DNA of 27,000 nt from PLA2 sp036273915. Lineage in GTDB: Bacteria > Planctomycetota > PLA2. Both the position numbers and the translations under genes were made by a program. The DNA is taken from positions 1 to 27,000 of the forward strand of contig DASUGR010000041.1 in the NCBI GenBank assembly GCA_036273915.1, given 5' to 3'. This document shows, piece by piece, positions 15,407 to 23,544 of the stretch; position 1 is the first letter of the stretch; every line of letters starts with the position of its first letter. The notes under the pieces were generated by a model. That model made no database searches and was not told the DNA's origin. It saw only the letters and a program-made list of their open reading frames with translations.

Positions 15407-17035
15407 TCAGGGACGCGAGTCCCACCACTGCTTCCAGGACTCCGGGCGGGGGCCGTGGTCCTTCCCTGCGATGCGCACGAGCAGCTCGCGCGCGCGCCCC
15501 TTCCCTCCCAGGCGGTCGAGAAGCACCGGGACGACCACGGGCGCGGGCATCCCGGTCAGCACGCGTGCCGCCTCCTCCGCCGCCCCGCCGCGGAGCGCGA
15601 GGTCGGCGAGCATGTCCGCGCACTCCGCGTCGCCGATCCGGCCGAGCGCCGCACAGAGGTCGCTTGCGAGGCCGTCCTCCCCGGCGAGCTTTCGCAGCAC
15701 GGGGAGCGCCCGCGGGTCGCCCGTCGCCCCGAGGGCCCGGACGACGTCCCGGCGCACCGCGCGCTCGCCGCGCATCCGGTCGAGCGCGTCGATCGCCTCC
15801 GCGCCGCCGATCGCGCCGAGCGCGGCCGCGGCGGCATCCATGAGATTGCGCGGGACCGCCGCCGTGGCGAGCCGGCGGACGGTGGCCTCGCCCCCGCACC
15901 GCGCGAGGAGCTCGAGCGCCGCTCGGCGCTCGGCGTACGGCCCGCGGTCGATCCGCGCGAGCAGGAACGCCTCCGCGCCGCGCGCGCCGTCGAAGGCCTC
16001 GCGCGCCCCGCGGGCCCGGCGCGCGGCCGCGAACGCCGCCTCGAAGGAGCCGAGCGAGAGCAGCGCCTCCGTCGCCTCGCGCGCGGTTGCCGGGCGCAGG
16101 GCCAGCCCCGCGAGCTCGTCCCGGGCCGCTGGGTCCCTGGCCTCCCCGAGCCGCCTGGCGGCGCCCGCCGCATAGCGGTCGTCCGAGAGCAGCCTCCGCA
16201 GCTCGGGCAGGAGCCGTGCGAGCGTGCCCGCCCCGGGCTTGCCGGCCGTCGCGCTCGCGCACACGCGCGCGGCCCGCGCCGGGTCGACCTGCGCGAGCGC
16301 ATCGAGGTCGCCTGACCGCTCGAACGCATCCGCCGCCTCGCGCCCGCCGATCCCGACGAGCGCGTCGCGGGCGGCCGCGGCCGCGGGGCCGTCCAGCGCC
16401 CCCACGAGCCCCTTCACCGAGCGGCCGGCCGCGAGCGCGCGCACCGCGGGACGGGCCAGCTCCGGGTCCATCACGAACGTCTCGAGCGCCGCGGCGAGCA
16501 GCGGCGACGGCGTCTCCGCCGCCACGGCGAGCGCCGGCCGCGGATCCTCGCCGCCGAGCATCTCCGCGAGCGCAGCCGTGCCGGCGACGCCGTCGGCGCG
16601 CACGCGCGCGGCCACCGCCGCCACCTGCGCGGGGTAGTCGTCCGCGCCGGGCTCGAGCGCCGCCACGAGATCCGCGACGCCGGGGCCGCGGGCCGCCCCC
16701 GGCGGAGGGAGGCGAGGGGGTTCCGGGGGCAGGACCACGTGGGTCGTGCGCAACGCCGGCGGCGGCGCGGGCCAACCGAGCCAGACCGCGGCGACGAGCG
16801 CCACCGCGGCGGCGAGCGCGGCCGGGAGGCGGCGGCGGCGCGGCGGGAGGTGGACCACCATGCCGAGGGGCGCGTCGTCCGCGCGGCGCAGGTGCTCCTG
16901 CACGAGCTCGAGCGCCTCGTCGATCCGCGCGCAGCCCGGGCAGCGTGCGAGGTGCGCCTCGACGACGAGGCGCCGCGAGCGGTCGCCGAACCCGTCGCGA
17001 AGCAGCAGCACCTCCTCCTCGAAGCGGCAGCTCAC
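15407..17035 (-). CDS. Membrane zinc-finger (ZAS-type) protein with HEAT-like repeats, putative anti-sigma factor
   Basis: A 542-aa protein. GTG 17035 overlaps the sigma-factor stop (GTGA), typical of sigma/anti-sigma pairs. The N-terminus is an anti-sigma zinc finger: Cys3, then His28-x3-Cys32-x2-Cys35 (HLARCPGC), which binds Zn2+ and the sigma factor in the cytoplasm. A basic RRRR run leads into one membrane helix (about 70-88). Beyond it, a Pro-rich linker and about 400 residues of Ala/Leu/Arg-rich helical repeats follow, with motifs such as AVRALAAGRS, DALVGIGGREA, AAAALGAIGGAEAIDAL and VVRALGATGDPRALPVLRKL; these look like HEAT/PBS-lyase-type repeats. The repeats would lie outside the cytoplasm and may sense or bind a partner. 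The duplicated secreted protein encoded 7 nt downstream is a candidate partner (inference). No protease or kinase domain is seen. Confidence 0.86.
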   Translation of the reverse strand: MSCRFEEEVLLLRDGFGDRSRRLVVEAHLARCPGCARIDEALELVQEHLRRADDAPLGMVVHLPPRRRRLPAALAAAVALVAAVWLGWPAPPPALRTTHVVLPPEPPRLPPPGAARGPGVADLVAALEPGADDYPAQVAAVAARVRADGVAGTAALAEMLGGEDPRPALAVAAETPSPLLAAALETFVMDPELARPAVRALAAGRSVKGLVGALDGPAAAAARDALVGIGGREAADAFERSGDLDALAQVDPARAARVCASATAGKPGAGTLARLLPELRRLLSDDRYAAGAARRLGEARDPAARDELAGLALRPATAREATEALLSLGSFEAAFAAARRARGAREAFDGARGAEAFLLARIDRGPYAERRAALELLARCGGEATVRRLATAAVPRNLMDAAAAALGAIGGAEAIDALDRMRGERAVRRDVVRALGATGDPRALPVLRKLAGEDGLASDLCAALGRIGDAECADMLADLALRGGAAEEAARVLTGMPAPVVVPVLLDRLGGKGRARELLVRIAGKDHGPRPESWKQWWDSRP

Positions 17036-17601
17036 GCGTCCCCCCCGAGGTCGACGTGCCCCTGCAGGCGCTCCGCGAGGCGCTTGCGCGCGGCGACGAG
17101 GTTCATCCGCACGGCGTTCCGCGTCGAGCCGAGGACGTAGGCGATCTCCTCGTACGAGAGCCCCTGGTCGGCGCGGAGGAGGAGCGTCGCGCGCTGGACG
17201 GGCGGAAGCTCCTCGATGGCGCGGCGGATGGCGTGGTCGAGCTCCTGGGCGGCCGCCTCCGCGTGGGGGTCGCGGACGACCGCGGGCAGGTGCTCGCGGA
17301 CCTCCTCCGTCGGCCGGCGCCGGCGGAGGAAGTCGAGCGCCCGGTGGACGAGGATGCGGCAGACCCAGGTGCGGAAGCGGCTCTCCCCCTTGAACCCCGG
17401 CAGCTTTCGCCACGCCTTGAGGACGGTGTCCTGCGCGATGTCCTCGGCGTCATGGCGGTCGCCGACGAGGCGGAGCGCGAGCCGCTCGAGCGCCGGCGCG
17501 GACTCCCGGAGGAGCGCCGCGAAGGCGACCGTGTCCCCGTCGCGGGAGGCCTCGAGGAGGAGCTTCTCCCGCTGGGACATCGCCTCGCCGCCGTTGGCCA
17601 C
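17032..17601 (-). CDS. ECF RNA polymerase sigma factor (SigE/RpoE-like)
   Basis: A 189-aa protein from GTG 17601, chosen because AGGAGGT (17605-17611) lies 3 nt upstream; ATG 17580, seven codons in, is the alternative. Region 2 is clear: DAEDIAQDTVLKAW for core binding and -10 contact, then SRFRTWVCRILVHRALDFLRRRR. Region 4 carries ELPPVQRATLLLRADQGLSYEEIAYVLGSTRNAVRMNLVAARKRL (split here as a helix-turn-helix). It has the two-domain size of an ECF factor, without regions 1 and 3. It should direct transcription of an envelope-stress or similar regulon while held by the zinc-finger protein encoded next. No ECF-type GGAAC promoter is obvious in the 184 bp upstream. Confidence 0.93.
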   Translation of the reverse strand: MANGGEAMSQREKLLLEASRDGDTVAFAALLRESAPALERLALRLVGDRHDAEDIAQDTVLKAWRKLPGFKGESRFRTWVCRILVHRALDFLRRRRPTEEVREHLPAVVRDPHAEAAAQELDHAIRRAIEELPPVQRATLLLRADQGLSYEEIAYVLGSTRNAVRMNLVAARKRLAERLQGHVDLGGDA

Positions 17602-17755
17602 GCTACCTCCTACCCTACAGACGCAGCCCGGGCGGCGATGGTCAGGTCGTCCTCGCGGCGCCGGCCCCCGGACCCCCCCCTCTTCCCGCCGCCGGGCTCT
17701 GCTTCGACCCCTCACACGGGTGCGGGCATTCTCGAGGAGCCGCTCCCGCGGCCGG

Positions 17756-17787
17756 GAGGAGCGGGCCCCGCCCGGCGCGCCCTCCTC
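17756..17787 (-). terminator. Hairpin at the end of the 424-aa secreted protein gene
   Basis: GAGGAG (17756-17761) and CTCCTC (17782-17787) pair, with an inner CGGGC/GCCCG helix. The stem overlaps the stop codon (17786-17788) of the minus-strand gene. No T-run follows. The rest of 17602-17755 shows no gene. Confidence 0.33.
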
Positions 17788-19060
17788 AGTCCGACTCGCG
17801 GAACGAGTCGATCACGGACTTCGTCTCGGGATCGACGTCCTCGAGCTCCTGGTACTCGAGGAGCGAGACCTGGACGGAGCAGCGCTTCTCCGTCTTCATG
17901 TAGTAGTTCGCGTAGCGGAGGAAGTCGCCGTCCGCGTCGAAGCCGGACACCTCGAAGTACACGGTGCTCGCGAACTTCCCGTTGAGGCGCCGGCGGGTCG
18001 GTTTCCTCCGCTTCTCGATCTTGACGACGAGCTGCTCGGCGTTGAGCTCATCGAGCGCCGCGAGCCCCTTGAGGTTGTCCCCTCCGAACATGGTCTGGCC
18101 GATGTAGTAGTTCGTGTCCCAGCTGTAGACGTCGAACGTGAACGACCGGAGATGGTCTCCGTCCCGGTCATACTGCCGGATGACGCCGTCCTCGTACTCC
18201 CACCGCTCCGAGACGGGGATGTCGACGCGCAGGTTGCTTCGCGCCACCGAGAGCGTCCGGGTGATGTAGTCCGCCTTGAGGCTGATCCCCCTGGTCGATC
18301 TGGCGAACGTGACGGCATCCGTGTAGGCGGTGGCGACGACCATGTCCGTGCCCTTGTCGTCCATCTTCGCGCGAAGCTCGTCGACATAGTCCGCGAGCGC
18401 CTTCTGGGCGCCGCGCCGGTCCGACACCAGCTGCTCCTCGATCTTGTCGAGGCGCCGCCGGAAGAGCATCCCGCGGAAGAGCTTGGACTCCGGGTACTGC
18501 CTCACGGCCTCCTCGCACACCTTGTCCGCGCGATCGCGGAGCGCGTTGCGGTCGACGCCGATGGCGTCCGTGCCCTCCTGCAGGAGCCCCGCCGCGCGCT
18601 CCAGGGGCTTGCCGTCGTCGGCCCTGATCCCGTGCGCCTTGACGAAGAGCTCGGCGGTCGCGATCCAGTCCTCGCTGGTCGTCGCGCGCTCCAGCGCGCA
18701 CGCGAGCCGCAGCCGGCAGAGCTCCGCCTCCGCGCAGGCGAGGACCGCGTCGGCGTCCTCCGGCAGCCGCTCCATCGTCTTCTTCCCGAGCAGCACGATG
18801 TGCTGGACCAGAAGCTCCCAGTCGGTGCGCGCCCCTCCCGCGCGATAGACGTACTTCGCGGCGGCGGCGCACACGTCGCGGGCGACGGCCGGATGCATCG
18901 CCAGCTGCTCGACCACGCCTTCGTCGACGCGCTTGGCCACGTCCGGAAGTCCGGTGTTCTTGGTGATCGCGAGGACGAGCGCGCGGCCGAACTCCTCCGT
19001 GTCGTCCGCGGCGGCCGCGACCGACAGGGCGAGCAGGCATAGTCCCCACCGCATGCGCAT
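17786..19060 (-). CDS. Secreted protein of unknown function (424 aa)
   Basis: I do not recognise this protein. ATG 19060 is fixed by a very strong Shine-Dalgarno, GGGAGGTGA, 3 nt upstream (core GGAGG at 6 nt). The first 18 residues are a Sec signal with an AAA-DD cleavage site. The mature part begins with helical sequence rich in Ala, Glu, Arg and Leu (about 20-210), including Cys pairs such as LACAEAELCRLRLACALE. A stretch of helix (DYVDELRAKMDDKG) is followed by a beta-rich half (about 240-424) with many aromatic residues (WEYEDGVIRQYDRDGD, SFTFDVYSWDTNYYIG, VYFEVSGFDADGDFLRYANYY). The DRDGD and DADGD turns might bind calcium. It is probably periplasmic. Nothing in its neighbourhood fixes a role; it is 118 bp from the 541-aa gene upstream. 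Confidence 0.85.
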   Translation of the reverse strand: MRMRWGLCLLALSVAAAADDTEEFGRALVLAITKNTGLPDVAKRVDEGVVEQLAMHPAVARDVCAAAAKYVYRAGGARTDWELLVQHIVLLGKKTMERLPEDADAVLACAEAELCRLRLACALERATTSEDWIATAELFVKAHGIRADDGKPLERAAGLLQEGTDAIGVDRNALRDRADKVCEEAVRQYPESKLFRGMLFRRRLDKIEEQLVSDRRGAQKALADYVDELRAKMDDKGTDMVVATAYTDAVTFARSTRGISLKADYITRTLSVARSNLRVDIPVSERWEYEDGVIRQYDRDGDHLRSFTFDVYSWDTNYYIGQTMFGGDNLKGLAALDELNAEQLVVKIEKRRKPTRRRLNGKFASTVYFEVSGFDADGDFLRYANYYMKTEKRCSVQVSLLEYQELEDVDPETKSVIDSFRESD

Positions 19061-19066
19061 GGGTCA

Positions 19067-19121
19067 CCTCCCATCCGGATCCTAGCAAGATCCGCGTGCC
19101 ACAATTGCGAATCTTTGTCAA
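19067..19121 (-). promoter_or_regulatory. Leader of the 424-aa gene: strong RBS, hairpin and an isolated TTGACA
   Basis: The minus strand carries TTGACA (19121-19116), then GGATC (19094-19090) and GATCC (19081-19077) as a small inverted repeat, then the GGGAGGTGA ribosome site. No acceptable -10 lies 16-18 bp from the TTGACA, so this is not called as a full promoter. Confidence 0.3.
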
Positions 19122-19178
19122 ACGCGCGGCGCGGGCCACGCGCGGCCATCTCCGAAGCCTGCGCGGCGCAAGAAGAAT

Positions 19179-20804
19179 CTACCCGGCCACGGACCGTCCC
19201 ATTCGCAGGATCGCGGCGCGGAGCTTCCCGTGGCCGTCGAAGAGGCGCACGAAATCGGACTCCCGCCGTCCCCCCTTCGCGCGGACCGCGGCGACCGCCG
19301 CGCGACGCTCCGCGGGAGTCCAGCGCTCCACGCCGTCGGCGGCGAGCAGCAGCGGCGCCCAGCGGGACCACGCGAGCCGCTCGTCCCGCGTCCACCCCGC
19401 GAGCGTGGCGCCGAGCCGCGTCGCCGCCTCGCGCCCGAGATCGGCGCGGCCGCGCTTCGCGAGGAAGTCCGTGGCGGCGAGCCCGATCGACTGGAGCGAG
19501 ACCTCCCCGATCACGTCGTGCCGCGGCTTCCCCATGAAGTAGTACAAGTTGTGGTCGGCGAGGCGCGCGAGCGTCGCGCGCGTCGAGCGGCGCCCCGGCC
19601 GCCGCTCCATCGCGGCGAGCTCCTTCCGCATGAGCGCGAGCGCGCCCTTGTCGCGCGGGCGGAACCCGAGCTTCTGGTAGAACCACCACGCGCCGGAGTC
19701 GAGCGCCTCGTCGTTGTCCTGCCCGAGCTGGTACGGGTAGATCGTGAACGCGTCGGCGCCGAACAGGTGCCGCACGCAGGCAAGCACCCAGCCGTAGACG
19801 TGGCCGGCCTCCGCTCCGCGATAGGTCTCGAAGACGTTGTAGGCGATCTCCGCGGAGCCGAAGAGCGCGCTGTTGAGCACGTAGCCGATCGGCACGCCGT
19901 TCTTCAGCGTGAGGAAGCCGTAGACCGCCTCCAACAGCAGCCGGCGCGCCGGCTTGAACCCGATCGCGGCGAAGACGAGACCGTCGCCGCAGTCGAGCAG
20001 CCGCACGTCGCGCGGGTCGCCGTAGGCGAAGACATCGAGGTCTCGCTGGCGCGTGACCATCGCCTCGCGCGCGAGACGGATGAGGTCGTTCCCCTCGCGC
20101 TCCGTGACGATTCTGACCCGGGGCTTCGCGCGGAGCGCGACGCGGAGATCCGGGCGCTCGCGCCGCAGGGGGCCTCGCTGCCAATGGACCTTGGCGTCCA
20201 CCTTCGCGTGGGTACGGGAGGGGGCTCCGGGGGCCCAGAGGAGACGCAGCGGGAGATCGACCTCGTCCCAGATCGCCTCCCGGACGCGCGGGTCGGCGTC
20301 GAGCGCCTCGAAGCGCCCGGCGAGGAACGCCCCGTCGCCGTCGGAGCGGGCCTTCATCCGGTCGATCCACGCGCGGAGCGAGAGGTCGGCCTCGTCGAGG
20401 CCGGGCGTCTCCGCGTAGTGGGCGAGGATCGAGAGCCGTTCGAGGAGCAGCTCCTCCTGCTTCGACGTGACCTCGTCCCAGTCGACGCGCAGGAGCGCCG
20501 GGTACCGCCGCGCCAGCCAGAAGGCGGTCTCCGCGTAGAAGCGGTAGCGGGTCTCCGTGCCGGCGATGCCGCTGTCCGCGAGCTTGCTCGCGGCCTGCCG
20601 GAGGTCCTCGCGCCGGTCGAACGACGCGAGCATCCGCTCGACCTGCGCGAGCAGGGCGGCGTCGTCCGGATACGCCCGGAGGAAGCAGAGCGCCTCGTGC
20701 AGGTCCCGGACGGCGCGGGCGCTGCCGAGCTTCCGTTCCTCGAACGCCTTCAGGATCCCGAGCTTCCGGGCGGCGGCGCCCGGACCGAATTCGGCCAAGA
20801 GCAT
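19179..20804 (-). CDS. 541-aa protein with a C-terminal GNAT-like segment
   Basis: ATG at 20804; no signal peptide, so it is cytoplasmic. The first 240 residues are helical and charged, with no domain I recognise. From about 270 to 400 the sequence resembles an acyltransferase of the GNAT fold. A strand (VFAAIGFKPARRLLLEAVYG) precedes the typical beta-4-like turn (LKNGVPIGYVLNSALFG), then AEIAYNVFETYRGAEAGHVYGWVLACV, which lines up with the acyl-CoA helix, and SGAWWFYQKLGFRPRDKG, the usual GNAT C-terminal FYxKLGF motif. The canonical Q/R-x-x-G-x-G/A loop is replaced by YRGAEAGHVYG. The tail (about 410-541) is helical and Arg-rich. It may be an acyltransferase acting on an envelope or protein substrate, but that is inference. 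Length is much larger than a simple GNAT. Confidence 0.8.
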   Translation of the reverse strand: MLLAEFGPGAAARKLGILKAFEERKLGSARAVRDLHEALCFLRAYPDDAALLAQVERMLASFDRREDLRQAASKLADSGIAGTETRYRFYAETAFWLARRYPALLRVDWDEVTSKQEELLLERLSILAHYAETPGLDEADLSLRAWIDRMKARSDGDGAFLAGRFEALDADPRVREAIWDEVDLPLRLLWAPGAPSRTHAKVDAKVHWQRGPLRRERPDLRVALRAKPRVRIVTEREGNDLIRLAREAMVTRQRDLDVFAYGDPRDVRLLDCGDGLVFAAIGFKPARRLLLEAVYGFLTLKNGVPIGYVLNSALFGSAEIAYNVFETYRGAEAGHVYGWVLACVRHLFGADAFTIYPYQLGQDNDEALDSGAWWFYQKLGFRPRDKGALALMRKELAAMERRPGRRSTRATLARLADHNLYYFMGKPRHDVIGEVSLQSIGLAATDFLAKRGRADLGREAATRLGATLAGWTRDERLAWSRWAPLLLAADGVERWTPAERRAAVAAVRAKGGRRESDFVRLFDGHGKLRAAILRMGRSVAG

Positions 20805-20842
20805 CCGCGGAGCTTATCAATCGGCGGCCCTGAGCGTTGGCC

Positions 20843-20873
20843 GCCCGGGTCTCCCGCCCCGGGGTTCCCGGGC
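20843..20873 (-). terminator. GC-rich hairpin after the DUF2279 gene
   Basis: GCCCGGG (20843-20849) and CCCGGGC (20867-20873) pair around a 17-nt loop. It sits 19 bp beyond the DUF2279 stop on the minus strand and 39 bp before the 541-aa gene start. The T-run is absent. Confidence 0.38.
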
Positions 20874-20891
20874 CCTCCCCACTTCCAGGCG

Positions 20892-21809
20892 CTACTGGGG
20901 CAGCTCCCAGTCGAACGGAACGTACGTGTAGGGCGCCTGGTAGAACTCGAAGATCTTGCCGAAACTCCGGAGGCCGGCCTTGGAGAAGAGCTTCGACACG
21001 TTGATGCCGATCGCGAAGTAGACGTGGCGGGTCTTGTCGGAGTAGTAGAACTGGTCGCCCGTGGCGAAGCCGCGCGTGTAGTAGCCGACCTGGAGCTCGA
21101 GCCAGGACAGCGGGGTGTTCTGGAGCTTCTCGATGCCGTCGAGCTTCAGGGCGAGCAAGTACTTGAACCCCGAGTAGTCGGTCACGATGTCGCTGTGGTC
21201 GCCGTTGATGAAGGTCTCCGTCGGGATGTACTCGACGCGGTAGTCGAGCAGGCGGCCGATGCGGGGGGCGCGGCGCCGCCAGTAGCCGAAGAGGACGCCC
21301 GCGGCATCCGCGATGATGTCCTGCGTGGACCAGCCGTTCTTGCTGAAGGCGTCGCCCACCTCGATCATGGTGAACGCCCCCATCGAGGAGAGCGCGCCGA
21401 GGAGATCCGCCTGGTCGCGATGGTAGCCCCAGCTCTCGTAGAGCGACGCGAGCCCGAGCGTCGTCAGGTAGGACGCGTACGCGTGGCCGAGCTTGTCGGC
21501 GCCGCCGTACGACGTGTTCTGCCCGAACCAGCCTTCGTCGACGACCTGGAAGTTCGTCTGCCCGTAGTCCCAGAACTGGAAGCCGTACGCCGCGATGACG
21601 AGCGCCATCCCGGCGTTGACGGCCAGGAACTTCTCCTCCTTCGTCCAGCCGGTCTTGCCGACGCCCGCCGATCCCACATCATCCGACGGGGTCGGCAGCT
21701 GGTCGAAGCGCGAGGACGAGGCGCAGCCCACGAGCAGGCAGGCGGCGAGCAGGAGCGCCGTCCCTCGCCTTCGCCTTCCGGCGCCGCGCGTCACGCTGGG
21801 GGTCCTCAC
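20892..21809 (-). CDS. DUF2279/YfiM-like lipoprotein
   Basis: A 305-aa protein from GTG 21809; no in-frame ATG occurs before the lipobox LVGC (Cys29), which fixes the start region. Family features are the GGADKLGHAYASY motif (102-114) and the paired DAFSKNGWSTQDIIADAAGV segment (153-172), with short hydrophobic stretches between. The C-terminal half is beta-rich with many Tyr (YYTRGFATGDQFYYSDKT, VYFAIGINVSKLF), suggesting an outer-membrane or periplasmic strand-rich module. Function of the family is not established. The GT83-like gene lies 15 nt upstream, so the two are probably co-transcribed and the protein may help in envelope glycan or lipid work (inference). Confidence 0.83.
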   Translation of the reverse strand: MRTPSVTRGAGRRRRGTALLLAACLLVGCASSSRFDQLPTPSDDVGSAGVGKTGWTKEEKFLAVNAGMALVIAAYGFQFWDYGQTNFQVVDEGWFGQNTSYGGADKLGHAYASYLTTLGLASLYESWGYHRDQADLLGALSSMGAFTMIEVGDAFSKNGWSTQDIIADAAGVLFGYWRRRAPRIGRLLDYRVEYIPTETFINGDHSDIVTDYSGFKYLLALKLDGIEKLQNTPLSWLELQVGYYTRGFATGDQFYYSDKTRHVYFAIGINVSKLFSKAGLRSFGKIFEFYQAPYTYVPFDWELPQ

Positions 21810-21824
21810 GGTTGGGCTATGAAG

Positions 21825-23372
21825 CTAGCGGACGGGGCGTACAGTTCCAGCCCCTTGCACGGCCGCGAGCCCCCCTTCGAGGATCCGCGGCTCCCGGTCC
21901 GGCGCCAGGGTCTTCAGGACGCGCTCCTTGACGACGAGGACGCTCTCGCGGTCGGTCTCGAGGATCTTTGCGATGTCGGCTTCCGGCTGGAAGAGCGGGC
22001 TTTCCCCCCACGTCTCCGCCTCGATCGCGAGCCGGCCTCCCTCCCCGGCGATGGTCACCGGGGCGTCGCCGTAGAACGCGATCGAGGGCAGGGACATGCC
22101 GAGCACGACCACCGGGGCGCCCGTCTCCTCCGACAGGTCGCGGACCTTTCTCGCGAAGCTCCGGTGCGCGCGGAACAGGGTCTCGTGGACGCAGGCGCCC
22201 TCGACGATCGCGGCCACGAGGATCGCGGAGAGGCCTGCCACCGCGACGGTCCGCGTCCGGCGCCGCGCGAGGGCGAGCCAGCCGGCCCCGAGGAGGAGCG
22301 CGACGCCCAGGTCCCGGGCGAACGGGAGCGCGTCCGCGGCGGCCGCGGGCTTGCCGGCGATCCACGCGGCGACCGACGCGGCCCCGGCGACCGCGAGGAC
22401 CCACTTCGGGCGCCCGCTCGCCGGGGCGGGCGAGCCGCCGAGCCGCGCCGCCGCGAGCAGGAGCACGGGAGGGGCGGCGGTGAGGATGTAGGTCCAGAGC
22501 CGGCTCCCCGCGGCGGAGAGCACGACGAGCGGCACGAGGAGCCAGAGGAGGAGCAGGCGCCGGTAGGGCAGCGCGACGGCCCCCGCCCCGCGCGGCGCGT
22601 AGAGCGCGAACGGGAAGAGTCCGCCGGCCAGCGCGAGGAGGTAGACGAAGAAGGGGGCGTCGTGGCCGCTGCCCGCCGCCCGCCCGCCGATCGCGCCGAC
22701 CTGGTAGCGGAGAAATCCCGGGAAACGCGTCTCGATGTAGAGCGGCCACGGCACGGCAAGGGCGAGCAGGATGGCGACGCGCTGGAGTCGCCACAGCTCC
22801 TTGAACACGCCGGTCCGTGCCAGCGCGAGGGGCACGACGGTGAAGAGGAGGATCATCTGGCCCTTCGCGAGGAAGCCGAGGCCGAGGGCGAGGGCGGCGG
22901 CGTCGAGCGCGCGGTCGTCGCGGTCGTGGAGCCTCCGGACGACGGCGTGGAAGAAGAGCGTCGTCGCCGCGAGCAGGAAGGGGTCGGTGAGGCAGGCCGC
23001 CCCTGCGGTCACGGTGAGCGGCGAGAGGAGCATCCCGAGCGCGGCGGGGGCGGCCGCCCCCGGACCCCCCACGCGTCTCGCGACCCCGGCCGCCCACACG
23101 GCGCTTGCGACGAGGGCAAGGAGAGCGCCGAGCCTCACCGCGATCTCGGTCCGTCCGAGGATGCGAAGGCCCCCAGCGCCCGCCCAGTAGGCAAGGGGAG
23201 GCTTCTCGAGGTGCGGGATCCCTTGCCACCTCGGGACGAGCCAGTCGCCCCCCTCGGCCATCTCGCGGCAGATCTGGCCGTAGCGCGCTTCACTGGGCTC
23301 GGCGAGACCCGGGAGCGCGGCACGGGCCAGCAGGAGGGGCAGCGCGGCCGCCACGCACCAGATCAGCCGCAT
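21825..23372 (-). CDS. ArnT-like GT83 glycosyltransferase
   Basis: A 515-aa integral membrane protein; ATG 23372 is used, with GTG 23384 (four residues longer) as the alternative. About 12 hydrophobic segments are visible. The first periplasmic loop carries the family signature: acidic residues in EPSEARYGQICREM, then GDWLVPRWQGIPHLEKPPLAYW, which matches the ArnT/PMT-type pattern DEARYxxIAREM…GDWxxPxxxGxPxxEKPPLxYW. GT83 enzymes take a sugar from an undecaprenyl- or dolichyl-phosphate sugar donor and put it on a lipid or protein outside the inner membrane. ArnT itself adds 4-amino-arabinose to lipid A; the sugar and acceptor here are not known. It is followed by a DUF2279 lipoprotein after 15 nt. 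Confidence 0.88.
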   Translation of the reverse strand: MRLIWCVAAALPLLLARAALPGLAEPSEARYGQICREMAEGGDWLVPRWQGIPHLEKPPLAYWAGAGGLRILGRTEIAVRLGALLALVASAVWAAGVARRVGGPGAAAPAALGMLLSPLTVTAGAACLTDPFLLAATTLFFHAVVRRLHDRDDRALDAAALALGLGFLAKGQMILLFTVVPLALARTGVFKELWRLQRVAILLALAVPWPLYIETRFPGFLRYQVGAIGGRAAGSGHDAPFFVYLLALAGGLFPFALYAPRGAGAVALPYRRLLLLWLLVPLVVLSAAGSRLWTYILTAAPPVLLLAAARLGGSPAPASGRPKWVLAVAGAASVAAWIAGKPAAAADALPFARDLGVALLLGAGWLALARRRTRTVAVAGLSAILVAAIVEGACVHETLFRAHRSFARKVRDLSEETGAPVVVLGMSLPSIAFYGDAPVTIAGEGGRLAIEAETWGESPLFQPEADIAKILETDRESVLVVKERVLKTLAPDREPRILEGGLAAVQGAGTVRPVR

Positions 23373-23449
23373 CGGTTCTCGCACGGTCCGTTCGAGTCCT
23401 CCCGTCCCCTCGGCAGTCGGCTCTCCCAGGTGCGGGCGCTCCCGCCAGG

Positions 23450-23494
23450 AAAAGAGAGCGGGCTCCGACCGAGAGGGCCTCGGCCAGAGCCCGC
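23450..23494 (-). terminator. Intrinsic terminator of the Asn-rich lipoprotein gene
   Basis: On the minus strand GCGGGCTC (23494-23487) pairs with GAGCCCGC (23465-23458), with an inner GGCCGAG/CTCGGTC helix, and is followed by TCTCTTTT (T4 at 23453-23450). It lies 51 bp beyond the stop at 23545 and before the GT83-like gene. Stem plus T-tract makes this the best terminator in the window. Confidence 0.75.
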
Positions 23495-23544
23495 GTGTTT
23501 CACAGAACCAGTCGCGCGGCCGCAGCTGCGGGGCGCGACGCGAA

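Noticed and set aside
19085..19101. TGGCAC…TTGC on the minus strand, like a sigma-54 promoter upstream of the 424-aa gene
   Set aside because: GG and GC are 12 bases apart instead of 10, too far for sigma-54; the near-match is probably chance.
19116..19121. Perfect TTGACA -35 box on the minus strand
   Set aside because: No -10-like hexamer lies at 16-18 bp (the place holds CACGCG), so a full promoter cannot be supported.
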